Shown here in pieces: positions 38,601 through 50,187 of a stretch of 64,000 nt of DNA. How positions within the stretch are numbered: the first letter of the stretch is position 1; each line of letters begins with the position of its first letter. The position numbers were made by a program, and so were the translations under genes. Under the pieces are notes generated by a model, which did not search any database, had not been told where the DNA came from, and worked only from the letters and a program-made list of their open reading frames with translations. This DNA is from Monilinia fructicola (Eukaryota > Ascomycota > Leotiomycetes > Helotiales > Sclerotiniaceae): the NCBI GenBank assembly GCA_008692225.1, contig VICG01000003.1, forward strand, positions 2,473,501-2,537,500, written 5' to 3'.

Positions 38601-38924
38601 GCACGGTATAGCTCTAGGCATGACTAACCATATGCGGCTGAATTTTATGTCATCCTCAGGCAAGTATTGTGATGACAAGCTTCTTGTCTTTCAAGATCTT
38701 TATTCCATCAAACACCCACCGTCTTCTTTTATACACATACGCAACGGCCAAAAATCACGAACAATCGGATAGCCATCCAAAAACAAAAATAGCTCACCAA
38801 TCCTTGCGACTTTTTACAGGATTCTTGCAGTTCATCGTCCTCCTTATTTCAGTCGAGAGCTACAGCAGCTCAAGTACTTGAAAGCCTCACCTTTGATAAA
38901 CAAAAAGAACAACAAGATTCAAAG
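35686..38924. other. Large divergent intergenic region between GH20 and NAB2 genes
   Basis: About 3.2 kb. It contains GGGGA (36080-36125) and GA (36250-36272) purine tracts, an AT-rich section near 36300-36580, AACTTAGAACTGAG direct repeats (36783-36826), a stretch rich in GTACAGTA/TACTGTAC words (36930-38340) with GTAGTA arrays, and a TACTCCGTAC word (37271-37280). No convincing gene: frames are under 100 codons without recognisable features. Confidence 0.55.
37670..37790. repeat. (GTA)n/TAGTAG trinucleotide tract with CGTAGTAG variants
   Basis: A tract of GTAGTA units with GTCGTA, GTAACG and GTACTG variants, with a second patch at 38297-38325. Confidence 0.8.
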
Positions 38925-40513
38925 ATGTCCGTCGAAGTTGTCTTAGATTCGCCTCTGGCACATGCGCTCAACGCTTCAATTCAACCAAAGCTTGTAGAAG
39001 TAGGATGGAGTACTGGTGGCGCCGATGACTCTGCACTCTCTGAATATATCATCCTCATGTTGGCGAACGGGAAGACTCAAGAACAAATCGCTGCAGAATT
39101 ATCTGGCGACCTTTTAAACCTTGGAGATGATGATCCTGGAGCAAGGGATTTCTCAAAGTGGCTGTTTGACCAGGTTGGATCATTAAGTTCACAAGTTGGT
39201 GGTGGAGGATTTTCAGATACTGGCGCAGAGACTGGACAAGCCCAGTTTGGAGATGCAAAGGTATCGCAGGATGCAGATATGAATGATGCTTCAGAAATGG
39301 GTGATATAAGTGTGTATGTAATATTTTCCTTAATCATTCCCGGAATCAGAAATTTTTTCTCAAGACCAGAAAACTAACATACCGCAGACCGACAGCTCCT
39401 AAATCAATGCGAAATGGCAGTGGTAGTATTAGTCGCCCGCGGGATAAGCGTATGCTGAATCATTTAACTAAGGCGATGGATCGCACGCATGATGCCGCTC
39501 TCCACCGAGTTCGACCTCAGTCGGGAAACGAACGAATAAATACACATGCGCGAGGCCCCCCCACAGGACCAAGAGGACCTGTGAACATCCGTGGTGCTGC
39601 TCGCATGCAGAACGGGCGTGGACACGGCGGCATGGGAGGTATGCCGATGCAACATGGTGCAGCACAAAATATCATGGGCATGTCTCCACAACAACAACTC
39701 GAACTATATGCTATGCTAGAGCAGCAATCGAGAATGATGGCACAGATGTTTACTCCGCAGCAACAACAGATGATGTCACGTGGTGGTAATGGCATGAGCT
39801 CAGGGTTCCCGGGACAAGGCAGACCTTTACATGAACGAATGCAGCATCCTAATCGAGCCCCAAATAATGGATTTCAAAAACGTCAGGAGCAAAAAACACA
39901 ATCTCAAAATGACAACTCGATGGATGTTGAGATGTCTCCTGGTGAGAAGATTGACAGTCTTTCTCCAGACACTACGTGCAGGTTCAATTTGTCTTGCACG
40001 AACAAGGATTGCAAATTCGCACATCAATCTCCAGCTGCCCCTCCAGGAACGGCCATCGATGTTGGAGATGTTTGTACTTTCGGCGCTGCTTGCAAGAATC
40101 GAAAATGTGTTGGCCGACATCCATCCCCAGCCCAAAAGATTGCACATCAAACTACACAAGACTGCATATTCTTTCCGAATTGCAAAAATTCCAATTGCCC
40201 ATTCCGACATCCCACAATGCCATTGTGCCGAAACGGTGCCGATTGCACAACGCCAGACTGTAAATTTACACACGTCAAGACCATGTGTAGGTTCAATCCT
40301 TGTTTGAATCCTGCATGTGCATTCAAGCATGAAGAGGGCCAAAAAAGAGGAAAGTTTGATGATAAGGTATGGGTGGCAGATGGAGCGAAGGAGCATGTCA
40401 GTGAGAGAAAGTTCGTGGACGAAGACGGAGGTGAGGAATTGATTATACCTGGAGGAGGTGTATCAAAGGACACCGGTGCAGGAGCAAATGGTGATTCAGA
40501 TCTCATCGAATAG
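38925..40513 (+). CDS. NAB2: Nab2-type nuclear poly(A) RNA-binding protein
   Basis: Two exons, 38925-39313 and 39388-40513, join in phase to 504 aa. The N-terminal about 75 residues form the Nab2 PWI-like helical domain (ALNASIQPKLVEVGW, then SALSEYIILMLANGKTQEQI). Next come an acidic linker, a basic RNA-binding stretch with RGPPTGPRGP and RGG-like elements, and a Met/Gln-rich part. The C-terminus carries five CCCH zinc fingers: C-RFNLS-C-TNKD-C-KFA-H, C-TFGAA-C, C-IFFPN-C, C-RNGAD-C and C-RFNP-C...KH. Yeast Nab2 limits poly(A) tail length and links mRNA to export; yeast has seven fingers, ZC3H14 and this one five. The start codon is preceded by a purine-rich leader. Probably nuclear. Confidence 0.93.
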
Positions 40514-41203
40514 GTGGATTACAGATCTCTACGGATTCTGGTGGCGAATACTGGTTGAAAAATTTGTACAACATGCACTAAGGCGTGGGAGGGAGATTAT
40601 AAACTGGGCGTTTTATGGATAAGAGGATCATTTGTGGATTCTCGGATATATCTTGGTTGGGCGCTATCATAATGAATAAAGCTGGTCACAGTCGAAGCAT
40701 CTCAGGTAGAATGGATTATTATGTACCCGGCAGCCCAGAGCAAAAAGACTCTGGGTTTCAGCCAAACAGAAAAGCTCTTGTGCATTGACGTACTGCCTCA
40801 CTTGTGATGTGAACGTTTGACTTTACTACTATCGAGTTCTCTCAGAGCTTGCCAGAGAGCTTCAATGTTGTAGGAACAAGTTCGCATAGCCTTCCTAGGT
40901 AAGGGAAACAGGTTCTCGAACAAATAGAGTCGTCGTTGAGACCGAAAAACTCGAATAAAATCAAGAAATATATAGCATGAAATACATCTTGACTATCTTT
41001 GAAGCATTGATTGCCGGTACTGGGTCTGTCTGGGCTGATACCGAAGCAGGATCGTGTTGCGGGGGAGGGGCAGTAGATAACAAGCTTTTTATAGCTCAAG
41101 CATACAGTGCCATTGTAAGCGAAACAGCGCTTCAATTCATCAGAACTTCGGGGATAATCTCATGCTGTTATTTCACAACATCAACAAATGAAAGATAACG
41201 AGG
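40514..41203. other. Intergenic region between NAB2 and HEM14
   Basis: About 690 bp. The NAB2 3' UTR and the promoter of HEM14. Short frames (for example 40977-41198) show no protein-like pattern. Confidence 0.55.
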
Positions 41204-43157
41204 ATGCGTCTGCCTGAGTATTCTTTGTTGGCTCCTCTAAGACGATTCCATAATACCCCTCGATGTCAAGCAGTACGGCCATGTCGGCGGATTCCACTAG
41301 AACTGTATACCAGAGCATATAGCTTTCGAACGCGACCTCAATTACGCACTCTCGAACGACCACAGCTTCTTTGCAAACACTACAGTAGCCATGTCTCCTC
41401 AAAGATCCCGACTGAAACTTCTGCGGGAGTTCAATCAAAAACAGATAGTGCAGAAGAATCGCAGGAATCCGGCGTCGCAGTCCTTGGCGGTGGAATTACT
41501 GGTCTCGCAACAGCGTACTATCTCACCCAGATGGCGCCACACTTAAAAGTCACATTATATGAGAGCAGTGATAGATTAGGAGGCTGGCTACGGACGAAGT
41601 ATATAGACGTGGGAGATGGTGAAGTTGTGTTTGAACAAGGACCAAGAACCTTGAGACCGAACACACCCGCAGGATATGTAACCCTAAATTTGGTAGGCTT
41701 GTTTCTTGAGTATTCGTTTTAAACCCTGCTAACTTTGAGTCGACAGATTAGGGATCTAGGTCTGACTGACCAAGTGATCAAAACCAACAAGATGTCCGCT
41801 GCTGCCCTCAACCGCTTTATATATTATCCGGATCGCCTGGTATGCATGCCCGAGCCTAGCCAGGGGGTCTACGCAATTGCTTGGAAAATGTTGACGGAGC
41901 CGGTTTTTAAAGGGTTTTATAAGATGATATTTGAATATAGGAGACCCCGAAGACCACTAGACTTGGAGGACGAATCCGTAGGCTCATTCCTAGCCAGAAG
42001 AACAGGAGGGCCGGATATTCCGGAAAATTTGGTGTCAGCAGTATTTCACGGCATATATGCCGGGGATATCTACAAACTGAGTGCGAGGAGTATAACACCC
42101 GTTCAGTGGGGGATGGAGGGCGCATATGGAAGTATTAGTGCTGCGATGTCGCAGATGGGAAAATTCCAAAATGCGACAGCTGAAGATGCAGAGATGGAAA
42201 CTAAAGAGAAAAGTCTCTTCACTGACAACGAGAGGGCAATTGTGAAGGATACAAGTGTTTATACATTCCGCAGAGGAATTGGTACACTTTCTGAAGCATT
42301 AGAGTATTCTTTGCGGAACAATCCTAATGTCGAAATCAAGTTGGGTGAGCATGTTGGAAATATAGAGTATGATGTTCAAAGTGAAAGTATTAAGGTATAT
42401 ATATGTTTTCCACTCTCATCTGTTAACGGTGGCTAAATTACTTAGATCAAAACCGATAATTCGTCTAACACCCACTCTTACGCTATTTCTACCCTGTCAG
42501 GACGCACTCTCTCGACAATAACTCCCTCTTTGGCTGACTCCGATGATACTTTTACTTCCTTCACTTGCAGAAACGGAGGCAGTGACAGTCATGGTGGTCA
42601 ATCTCTACTACCGTGATGAAGATCTTCTCCCCGAACGCGGCTTCGGATACTTAATCCCACGATCCATTCCCTTTGAACAGAATCCAGAATTTGCCCTCGG
42701 TGTAGTATTTGATTCAGACGCAACAGTTGGTCAGGATACTGTACCAGGTACTAAATTAACCGTTATGCTAGGTGGGCATTGGTGGGACAATTTTGAAACA
42801 TACCCCGATGAGGAAGAGGGCGTTTCAATGGCAAAATCAGTCCTCAAACGACATTTGAAGATCGATCAAGAGCCAGAAATGGTACATGCATCTTTGCAAA
42901 AGGATTGCATTCCGCAATATACAGTAGGTCATGAGCAGAGACTGAAGCAAGCGCATTATGAGTTGTTGAGCGGATACAAAGGAAGATTGGCAGTAGCTGG
43001 AAATTCATACACTGGAGTTGGTGTAAACGATTGTATCAAGGCTGCCAAAATTGTAGCAAGCGATGTTGCGCGTGGTAATGATATTACGGGATTGGAGAGA
43101 TTCACTGAGCCTAAGTTGTGGGAGACCTTGATGAAACGAGGACCTAAAGGCAATTGA
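41204..43157 (+). CDS. HEM14: Protoporphyrinogen oxidase, mitochondrial, with one frame break
   Basis: Three exons, 41204-41692, 41747-42394 and 42446-43157, about 615 aa. The enzyme oxidises protoporphyrinogen IX to protoporphyrin IX in heme synthesis. The N-terminal about 70 residues are Arg-rich without acids, as in a mitochondrial presequence, followed by the FAD motif VAVLGGGITGLATAYYL and the family signature ESSDRLGGWLRT. The C-terminus has GYKGRLAVAGNSYTGVGVNDC and the closing helix. In exon 3 the frame changes by +1 near the T4 run at 42550-42553: upstream SGRTLSTITPSLADSDD, downstream LPSLAETEAVTVMVVNLYY. Exon 3 is 712 nt; with one T fewer it is 711 and all phases close. Since HEM14 is expected to be essential, an assembly error is likelier than inactivation. 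The gene is in line with NAB2 and the COMT-like gene. Confidence 0.92.
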
Positions 43158-44374
43158 CGAAACAACATTATGGAGTGAGTTGAGCAATTTCTTGGATGGC
43201 TTGTATTATACTGAATGTACAGTAGATTAGAAAGAAAATATGTAAAGGAAAAACATAATCACAGCTGTCTATGATTATGCCAACAGTTGTACATGGACAA
43301 AATTATTGTATAAAATATTCGAGTCGTCTTCTCAATACCTCCGAGATGATACGTGAAAGAAACCACCTCACCAAAAATCGAATTTGTTGCCCTCAACCAT
43401 TTGGATTATCATTGAATCAAACAACTCCAACATTCAAAATCAAAGTATGAGTATCCGAAATCTCAATATGTAATTTCCCAGATCTCAATTATCAAAACTT
43501 CCATGGGCTTTCACTTGTTGCTCTTGAAACAATCTTCGAAAGAACAAATGAAAAAGGAACGAAATGGAAAAGTTTTCGCGGTCCACTCCTGCGCAAGCGA
43601 ACCCCTTTTCTTACCGATATATTCCTCGATGATTTCTCGGAACACTCTTACTTGTTCTTTTTCATAATCTAGATCATTCCTATTGTTGTGATACTCTTAT
43701 CACTGTAATTATAATTTCTTCGTTTTTTATATCTTTTGATTCCATAGCATCCTTCTTCACATCAATTTTTACCTCCTATCTAAGCATTCTGACACGTATT
43801 CGCTCGATGCATTTCTTTTTAATGCTGGAGATGAATCTAGTGTTCTTTCTCTTGTGTGACTATTACGTTACTCTAATAAATAAGCACTAGGTTCTCAATA
43901 GCATATCACAGCTGCAGTTTACAGAGAGGAGGGTGTGAACGAATTTAGCAAGTAGGAGATGGTGCTTGGGAGGTGAATATGTGAGACAACGTAGCAGGTA
44001 GTCATAGAGAGTGGGGTAGATTAGCTCAGATTTCATATAAATAGTTTGCCTTACTCCTTTCGCATTAATGCTCTTCCTTTCTTTCTTCTTATCTCGATGG
44101 GTATTTTTTATTTTTCTTTTCAGCTCCTAACGTCACAACATTTCAAGCCACATAGCACGATTCCTACTCGTAAGGATACCTATCGTATTCGATTTGCTTT
44201 GCTTTCAAGTAATTCCATCGAAAATTGGAAGAAAGTGCAGAATTTGTCAAAAAATGGCCTACGCTCGGCAAAGCCATACAGTCCGGCGTCGAAGTAGTCC
44301 ACTTTCTTTTCCTTTCTCCCCCTGGTCTTCCTCTGCTTAATCTACAGATCCTCGCTAACACTCCCGCCTCTTAG
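43158..44374. other. Intergenic region with the unresolved 5' part of the COMT-like gene
   Basis: The left part holds the HEM14 3' UTR and no other gene. From about 44097 an ATG-initiated frame (to about 44297) and a second frame (KLEESAEFVKKWPTLGKAIQSGVE, ending at donor-like GTAGTC near 44293) may be 5' exons of the methyltransferase, but they are in different frames around an A6 run at 44249-44254. Confidence 0.4.
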
Positions 44375-45197
44375 TCTCACGATGGCCGTGAAACTCAACT
44401 CCTCACCTACGTACTCGCGCGCAACCCCACAAACCCAGCCGATATCCTCTCCACCATGGACGCATTCTCCCTGCAAGAAAACTTTCTCATCAGTGTTGGG
44501 CCCAAAAAAGCTGATATTCTGAGAGATCTCATCGTGCAGGAGAAACCAAAGGTTTTGGTAGAGTTGGGAGGTTATCTGGGGTATAGTTCTGTGCTTTTTG
44601 CGGATGCGATGTTGAATGTTCATGGAGGTTTGTTTGATTTCTTTGGATTTTGCCTGTGTGGGTTTGTCAGATCGTTTAACTGATTCAGAATAGATGGCAA
44701 GGGGCTCAAAGTCTATTTCCTGGAGCTCGATCCTGTATGCGCAGCTATCGCACGTCAAATCGCACAATTGGCGGGATTGGACACTATCGTCGAAGTCATT
44801 GAAGGTGTAGCCTCCTCCTCGATTAGAAAATTGGTTGAAGAAGGTAAAATCACAAACGTAGATTTTTTGTTCCTAGATCATGTGGAGGGTTTATATGAAG
44901 AAGATTTCAGAGTCGTAGAGGCATTGGGGGCGCTTAAAAAGGGGGCGGTGGTCGTGGCGGATAATGTGGTGAGACCTGGGGCGCCGAAGTACAGGGAGTT
45001 TATCAGAGGAAAGAAGAAAGATGGGTGGGAGAGTTCGGGGGTGAAGGCTTTGATTTGGCCGGGGGATCTCGAGGTGAGTCTTTTTCATGGAGCTATGACT
45101 GGGAGACTAGTTGATTTCGAGATGAGATTATTTGAATTGGGCTTACTTTGTATAGGACGAACTGGAAGTGAGTAAATTCTTTGGGAATAGGGAATGA
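44375..45197 (+). CDS. Catechol O-methyltransferase-like protein, 5' exon unresolved
   Basis: The conserved part is in three exons, 44375-44627, 44694-45073 and 45156-45197, which join in phase. It opens SHDGRETQLLTYVLARNPTN after an acceptor (cctcttag), then VLVELGGYLGYSSVLFADAML (SAM-binding motif I), YFLELDPVCAAIARQI and VDFLFLDHVEGLYEEDF. It closes with the VVVADNVVRPGAPKYREF loop holding metal and substrate ligands. These are features of the fungal COMT family, which transfer methyl from SAM to a catechol-type hydroxyl with Mg2+. The 5' exon before 44375 ends most naturally at GVE before gtagtc, but it has no in-frame start codon of its own, and an A6 run at 44249-44254 may hide a sequencing error. 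Substrate unknown. Confidence 0.75.
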
Positions 45198-45573
45198 TGC
45201 AAAGTTCAATTGGGAGAAGCAGGAGATGTCTCTTCTATCGGAGGCTCGTTCTACTGGAATTGGAAAGTTCATTTTGAAAGGGGGCAGTCGTACATATTAT
45301 TTAAATCATGATATGAGCATACTCATGTAAGTCAGTATAAATATCCGAAACAACCAACAGTGAGACATTTGTAATGTTACTTTATATACAAAAGTTTGCT
45401 ATACATGTAGCGTGACAAGAAGAATGAATGGAAGGCAACTACATCTTCAAAATAAAAGAAACAACACCCACGGTGGTCCAGGCACTCCATTGCGTGACCG
45501 GAAAGCCAACTAATTTGGATAAGGCAGCCTAACCAAAGAATCTCAAGAAGCTGCACACTCCTTGTCATCAAGT
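45198..45573. other. Convergent intergenic region between COMT-like and RING genes
   Basis: 376 bp with the two 3' ends facing each other. No extra gene seen. Confidence 0.6.
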
Positions 45574-47945
45574 CTAGTGCCACGATTCAGAGTGCAAGGA
45601 CAGGATCTGACTATCTTCTAATGAGGCATAGTCTTCATTTCTCTCCATGCGTTCCTTTCTTGCCCGTATGACACGCTTTCTTCTTGCATCCCTCATTTGT
45701 GCCATCTCATCGTGGAGACTTCTGGGAATTTCAGGATCCCACTATGGTCACTTTGATTAGCTGACATTCACGTCCAGAATTTTCAAGTCGGAGACTTACG
45801 TTCTCACTGTTATTCAAATGCTGGGCTTCGCTTGACCAGTAGAGCTCTCTAAAGCCTTCTCCATCATCCCACGGGGTACCTTCCATTTGAACAATAGGGT
45901 GAGCAGCCAATTCAGCTGCATCCACAAGGTCGTTATTATCCCACAAGTCTATAGCTTCCGGAACAATACCTGCAACTTGGTGGAGCTGCCATGACTGTAC
46001 ATGTCGACAAAGAGGGCATCTAAAATCGGGATTCCCGGGATTGTCCCACTAAGAAGTCATGGTGTGTTAGTGTGTTTCCGCTCTGCTGGAAAGAGAAAAC
46101 AGATGGAAATGCAACTTACCGCATTGCGACCACAGTCATAATGCACGAAATGGTCGCAGAAAAACCGTAACCACAGCTCTCCGGGCTTGTAATCCTCAAG
46201 GCAATATACGCAGTTACCAAAGTAAGGGCCAACGTACTTGTCTGGGTCGTGACTCGGGATTGGGTGGATGGGGAAAACGTTCGCAAATAAGTTCGGTTCA
46301 GATTCTGGGTCAGCTTCTACCCTGGTTATGAACTCTGATGCATTGTCTTCCTTTCCGTCGAGTGTGTTTAGCGGGGCAGCCTTGAGCCCCTCAATGGTGT
46401 TGTAAAAGTCTTCAATGTGTTCACGCCAAGAGTCTGTTGTAACGGTATCGAATACCCAATAAAGTTGTTTCCTATCAAGATCAGCACTCAAATTGAAAAA
46501 CGAGCTATGAAAGCCTCTGGTTTTTCTTACCAAGGTCGCTTTTTAGACCAGTCTCGTAGCATCAGAAAGTTACGCCTGTGTGTGTTGACCTGCGACACTT
46601 TTCTCGCTAGAGCCTTCACATACTCTTGTTTTACAGAATCAGGATTACGATCTTTTATAACATCGGGAGCGTAATACTGTGAAATTATCTGTTGTACTGT
46701 CTCCCAGTGTTCATCCTCAGCAATAACACGGTTCTCGAAGAGATGGTCTTCTACATAATACCTGCTGTTCTTTTCTTCAAACTCGGCAGCACGATCAAGT
46801 AGCTGTGACCACAAGAGCATAGGCCCGAGTGGATTAATAGCTTGCCCAAGCGGATCAGGCCTTTGGTGTTGGGTAATCTATTTGATTTTCATTCAGCACC
46901 GTTGACTGCGATTGGACACTGTAGTAACTACAATACATACCTGACTCCACAACGCACCTACGCGATCAGCATCTATATCAAAATCCGATACTTTATAGGG
47001 CCGCTTAGCGCCAGGATTTGGAACAGAGTACTGGCCAAATTTAGTTGCGAGTGCTTCCAAGAATAAGTTCAAACTCCCCAAAGTAGTTTCAAATTGGAGA
47101 AGTGATTTAACAATTTGCCTGGTACTGGCAGGGACTAGACGGAGCTCCTCCTCTAGCTGTGCTCTGGCAATAACGAGTATTTCTTTGAGCTGTTCTATGC
47201 CACGAGCCTTCGATCCGAAGCTTAAAGATCTGTAGTGGAGCAATCTTATCCATGCCCTATGCAGTACCCAGGATGCTTTTAATGACGCGTCTTCAATGTT
47301 CGAACCATCTGGTAAGGCCACTTGCCCTCTCAAGTGAGCATTTCTTACATCGATGAATCTCAGAATCTCAGTCAGGTATCCAGTAAGGCGAAACATCGCA
47401 TTGAGATGTTTCCAGAGTGGTAGCGAGTCTGGATCTTTCGCGAGCGCATCCACCATTGTATGGAAGTGTCGGAGCTTCGATGAAGTATCGTCTGTTTGGG
47501 TGGTCCATGGAGGATAATCCGCGGGGTGGCCTTCAAATTGATTTCTAAATAGCCATGCGCTATCCTGATTAGTATCCTTGAAATAACTCTCTATGAATTT
47601 ATCGCCAACATTCGCAGTGGCTAGCAATCCCAAAAGTCCTATAGCATCCCTTGGAGAATCTTCACCAAGCATGTTTTTCCCTAGAAACCAGCGATCTGAA
47701 TTTTTTCCTGCATCGATGTGTCTTTTAACTTCTCCCTTACTCATAGCAAGTAGCTTCCTTTCCACGTTACCTTCCCCCGCAGCGTAATCTCCCATCTGCT
47801 TGATAACATCGAAGCCTTCTGGTCCCGTGGTTTTCTCCGTCAGAAACTTAAGTCTCGCTCTTCTTATTCTTTGGTGGCTATTCCATTGTAGCTGCGCCCG
47901 CTCCGCGCGTTCCTTCTGAGTTGCTGGGCGTGGTGGAGGAGGCAT
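45574..47945 (-). CDS. RING-H2 domain protein of unknown function (probable E3 ligase)
   Basis: Five exons on the minus strand, 47945-46941, 46877-46531, 46471-46120, 46048-45800 and 45741-45574, join in phase to 706 aa. The first about 480 residues are helical and unlike any family I recognise (for example WNSHQRIRRARLKFL near the start; VQQIISQYYAPDVIKDRN near 400). The only known domain is a C-terminal RING-H2: CVYCLEDY, FFCDHFVHYDCGRNA, then FRCPLCRH, that is C-x2-C...C-x-H-x2-H-x2-C...C-x2-C. The intron after GRNA splits the RING. The last about 60 residues are charged and helical (ARRKRVIRARKERMERNED). By analogy RING-H2 proteins bind an E2; direct evidence is only the ligand pattern. 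The start is MPPPPRPATQKERAERAQLQ. Confidence 0.8.
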
Positions 47946-50187
47946 CTTGATATTGGAGGATAGATGATTTTTCGGGAAATGGGGCGAGGCCTAATGAGAG
48001 GCTTGTGTAAACATGAGTATCAGATAATTCTGTCTGGGCCATGATATATTGACAAAGATATGAGCTTGATGCTCTTTGTCCGCCGTTGACTTATCCACCC
48101 TCGATCTGTGAAACCATGAAAGGATCTGCCCCCGGATGCGGGGAGGCTCGAGACTAAGAGTAGAGGTTTGAGCATCTTTGTATGAAGTTTCTTTTTCTCT
48201 AGATTGCACTGTTCTATTGTTCGTCAAATTCATTATATATATTGCGGTACCGAAAATGCCCATTTAGCCGGTGATTGTTGGAGTGACAAGAAAGGGAGGA
48301 AGGATCATTAGTGTTGAACTGAGATGGATTTGGATAGAAAGCGACGAGTTATTATTTTGTCAAGTAATGGATGTAACTTGGTCAGTTGATATTTTTAAAG
48401 CAAGGGTTTTCTGATGGATTACAGATAGGAATACCAAGGATCCAAGGTTACATTTCGTACCAGTATCTCCTATGCTCTTTATGTCTTTATATGTACGTAT
48501 ATAAAATGCTAGTGATTGACAAGTCATTGTAAACCCTCTACTCGAGTAGTCAATTCAAAAATTCAGACTAATTCACATTATTTTTCTCTTGGTTTGGCGC
48601 AGGCATACCTACCAAACAATAGGTGTCACGTCTTGAAACTATGAATAAGACTACATTGGTTCTACAGTCTGATCATTGATCATATGCTTGCTTGATGGTA
48701 AGATGTCGATTCATCAGCAGCTGCGCTTTCACTCATCAATACTGCGCTTTATGCCACGGATCTCTTCAATCTCTTCAATTAAAAGGTCGCTCAACTTGAC
48801 TGCGGCATGCTTGCTACCAACGAGGATGGCAAAGCTGCCATAACGGCGTTTGTGGAAATGACAAGTGAGTTTAGAGGTATCTCAATCTCAACTTCAAGGG
48901 TCTTTATGAGACTCTCTTCCATACAAAGGTAGGGTCTACTTTGAGGATACATATTAAGTGCTCATTAATTAGCTATATCACTTAAACGTAAGGTTTTGAA
49001 GATTTTTTTATTTGCTTGTTTCAATTTTATCCTTTCCCGAAGTAACGGTCCACCAGTTTCAGATTTTGAAAGATTTATTTGCCAAATGTTCCAGCGAATC
49101 CTCAAAGAATAACCCAAGAAGAATGGTGAACGTGTAGTTCAACATGATGTATTCCCTCCCACACCCCCAGCCACATCTTTGACGTCTCCCTTTCACCTTT
49201 CACGCCTTCATCACCTTTTTAGCTTTTATCGCTGTCATTCCTCTATCCCTCGAGTGATTCCCATCCATTCATCTCTCGCTTATACCCCCTTCCCCTCCAC
49301 CCTCCTCTACCCAACCATTTTCTTTGGCGACCTGAAAATAACAAACATTGTCTCACCCTCTTCCTCTTCTAGGCTGATAGTCATTAATCTCCATACCTCC
49401 TACTCATCTTCCAGTCAACTGAACAACCTTTAAGACGTGCAATAACCAAAAAAATCATTCCCATTTATCTCCCATGTTCTCTCTTCAAAACCCATTATCC
49501 CCCGCCGCGCCCAAGATGATCAGATTATTCATCCTTATTATCTATCCCCCTATTAATTCTCACTAGATCCCTTGAATTTGGATGAACCCCTATTTCACAT
49601 GTAGAAAAACAATATCTCCAAATCCCATCCCCATTGCCCTTAATTGCTGGAGCACTCTACCCTTCTGGTCTAACCCTTTATCATATCCTCAACAGGTTTC
49701 CTATTTGTGTTGAACTTCTTAAGAAATGCAACGAAAAACCTGGCTTGAATGTCTCCTGAGAATAGCCGAACCTTGATCACCTTTTGCCTCATCATCTTCC
49801 TTTCTATCTTTACTTTCGTTTATTGAGGTATCATAATTCACTCCGCTTCGCCTTGAATTGCCAGAGTACACCACAGCACATGGACATATAGAATAACCAA
49901 CAAATGGAACACAATAGAATCTCAAAGGTAAGGACAGATATGTTTATCGTTCAACCATCATTACCATTAAATGTCAAGATCTCATGTTCATCATCCAGCA
50001 TCCATCATTAGATTGTTCCTCTTCGCATTCAAACCACCATCCCCTTCCTTTGGGGAATCTTTCCCCGAGAGATTCCTTCCCTTAAATTCCAATCTCTGAT
50101 CCTATGCATTTGTCATCATGTCCCGTCATACTCCATTTTCATTCCCAAATCAAACCCATCCAGAATCATATAACATATTGAGTTTAT
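47946..50187. other. Intergenic region upstream of RING gene
   Basis: 2.2 kb. Promoter of the RING gene at the left; the 3' UTR of the CRH gene at the right. A minus-strand 44-codon frame (48862-48729) is protein-like (see separate entry). The remainder is pyrimidine-rich from about 49150 to 49560 on the plus strand, with no convincing gene. Confidence 0.55.
48729..48862 (-). pseudogene. Protein-like fragment of unknown origin
   Basis: A minus-strand 44-codon frame ending in TGA reads HFHKRRYGSFAILVG, KHAAVKLSDLLIEEIEE and RGIKRSIDE. It has the balance of a folded protein, unlike neighbouring low-complexity frames. I see no start codon or family. It may be the last exon of an unannotated gene or a relic. 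Confidence 0.25.

Noticed and set aside
42440..42600. Hidden intron to explain the HEM14 frame break
   Set aside because: No GT donor leaves the phase required by the TTGCAG acceptor, and the sequence on both sides is conserved and continuous.
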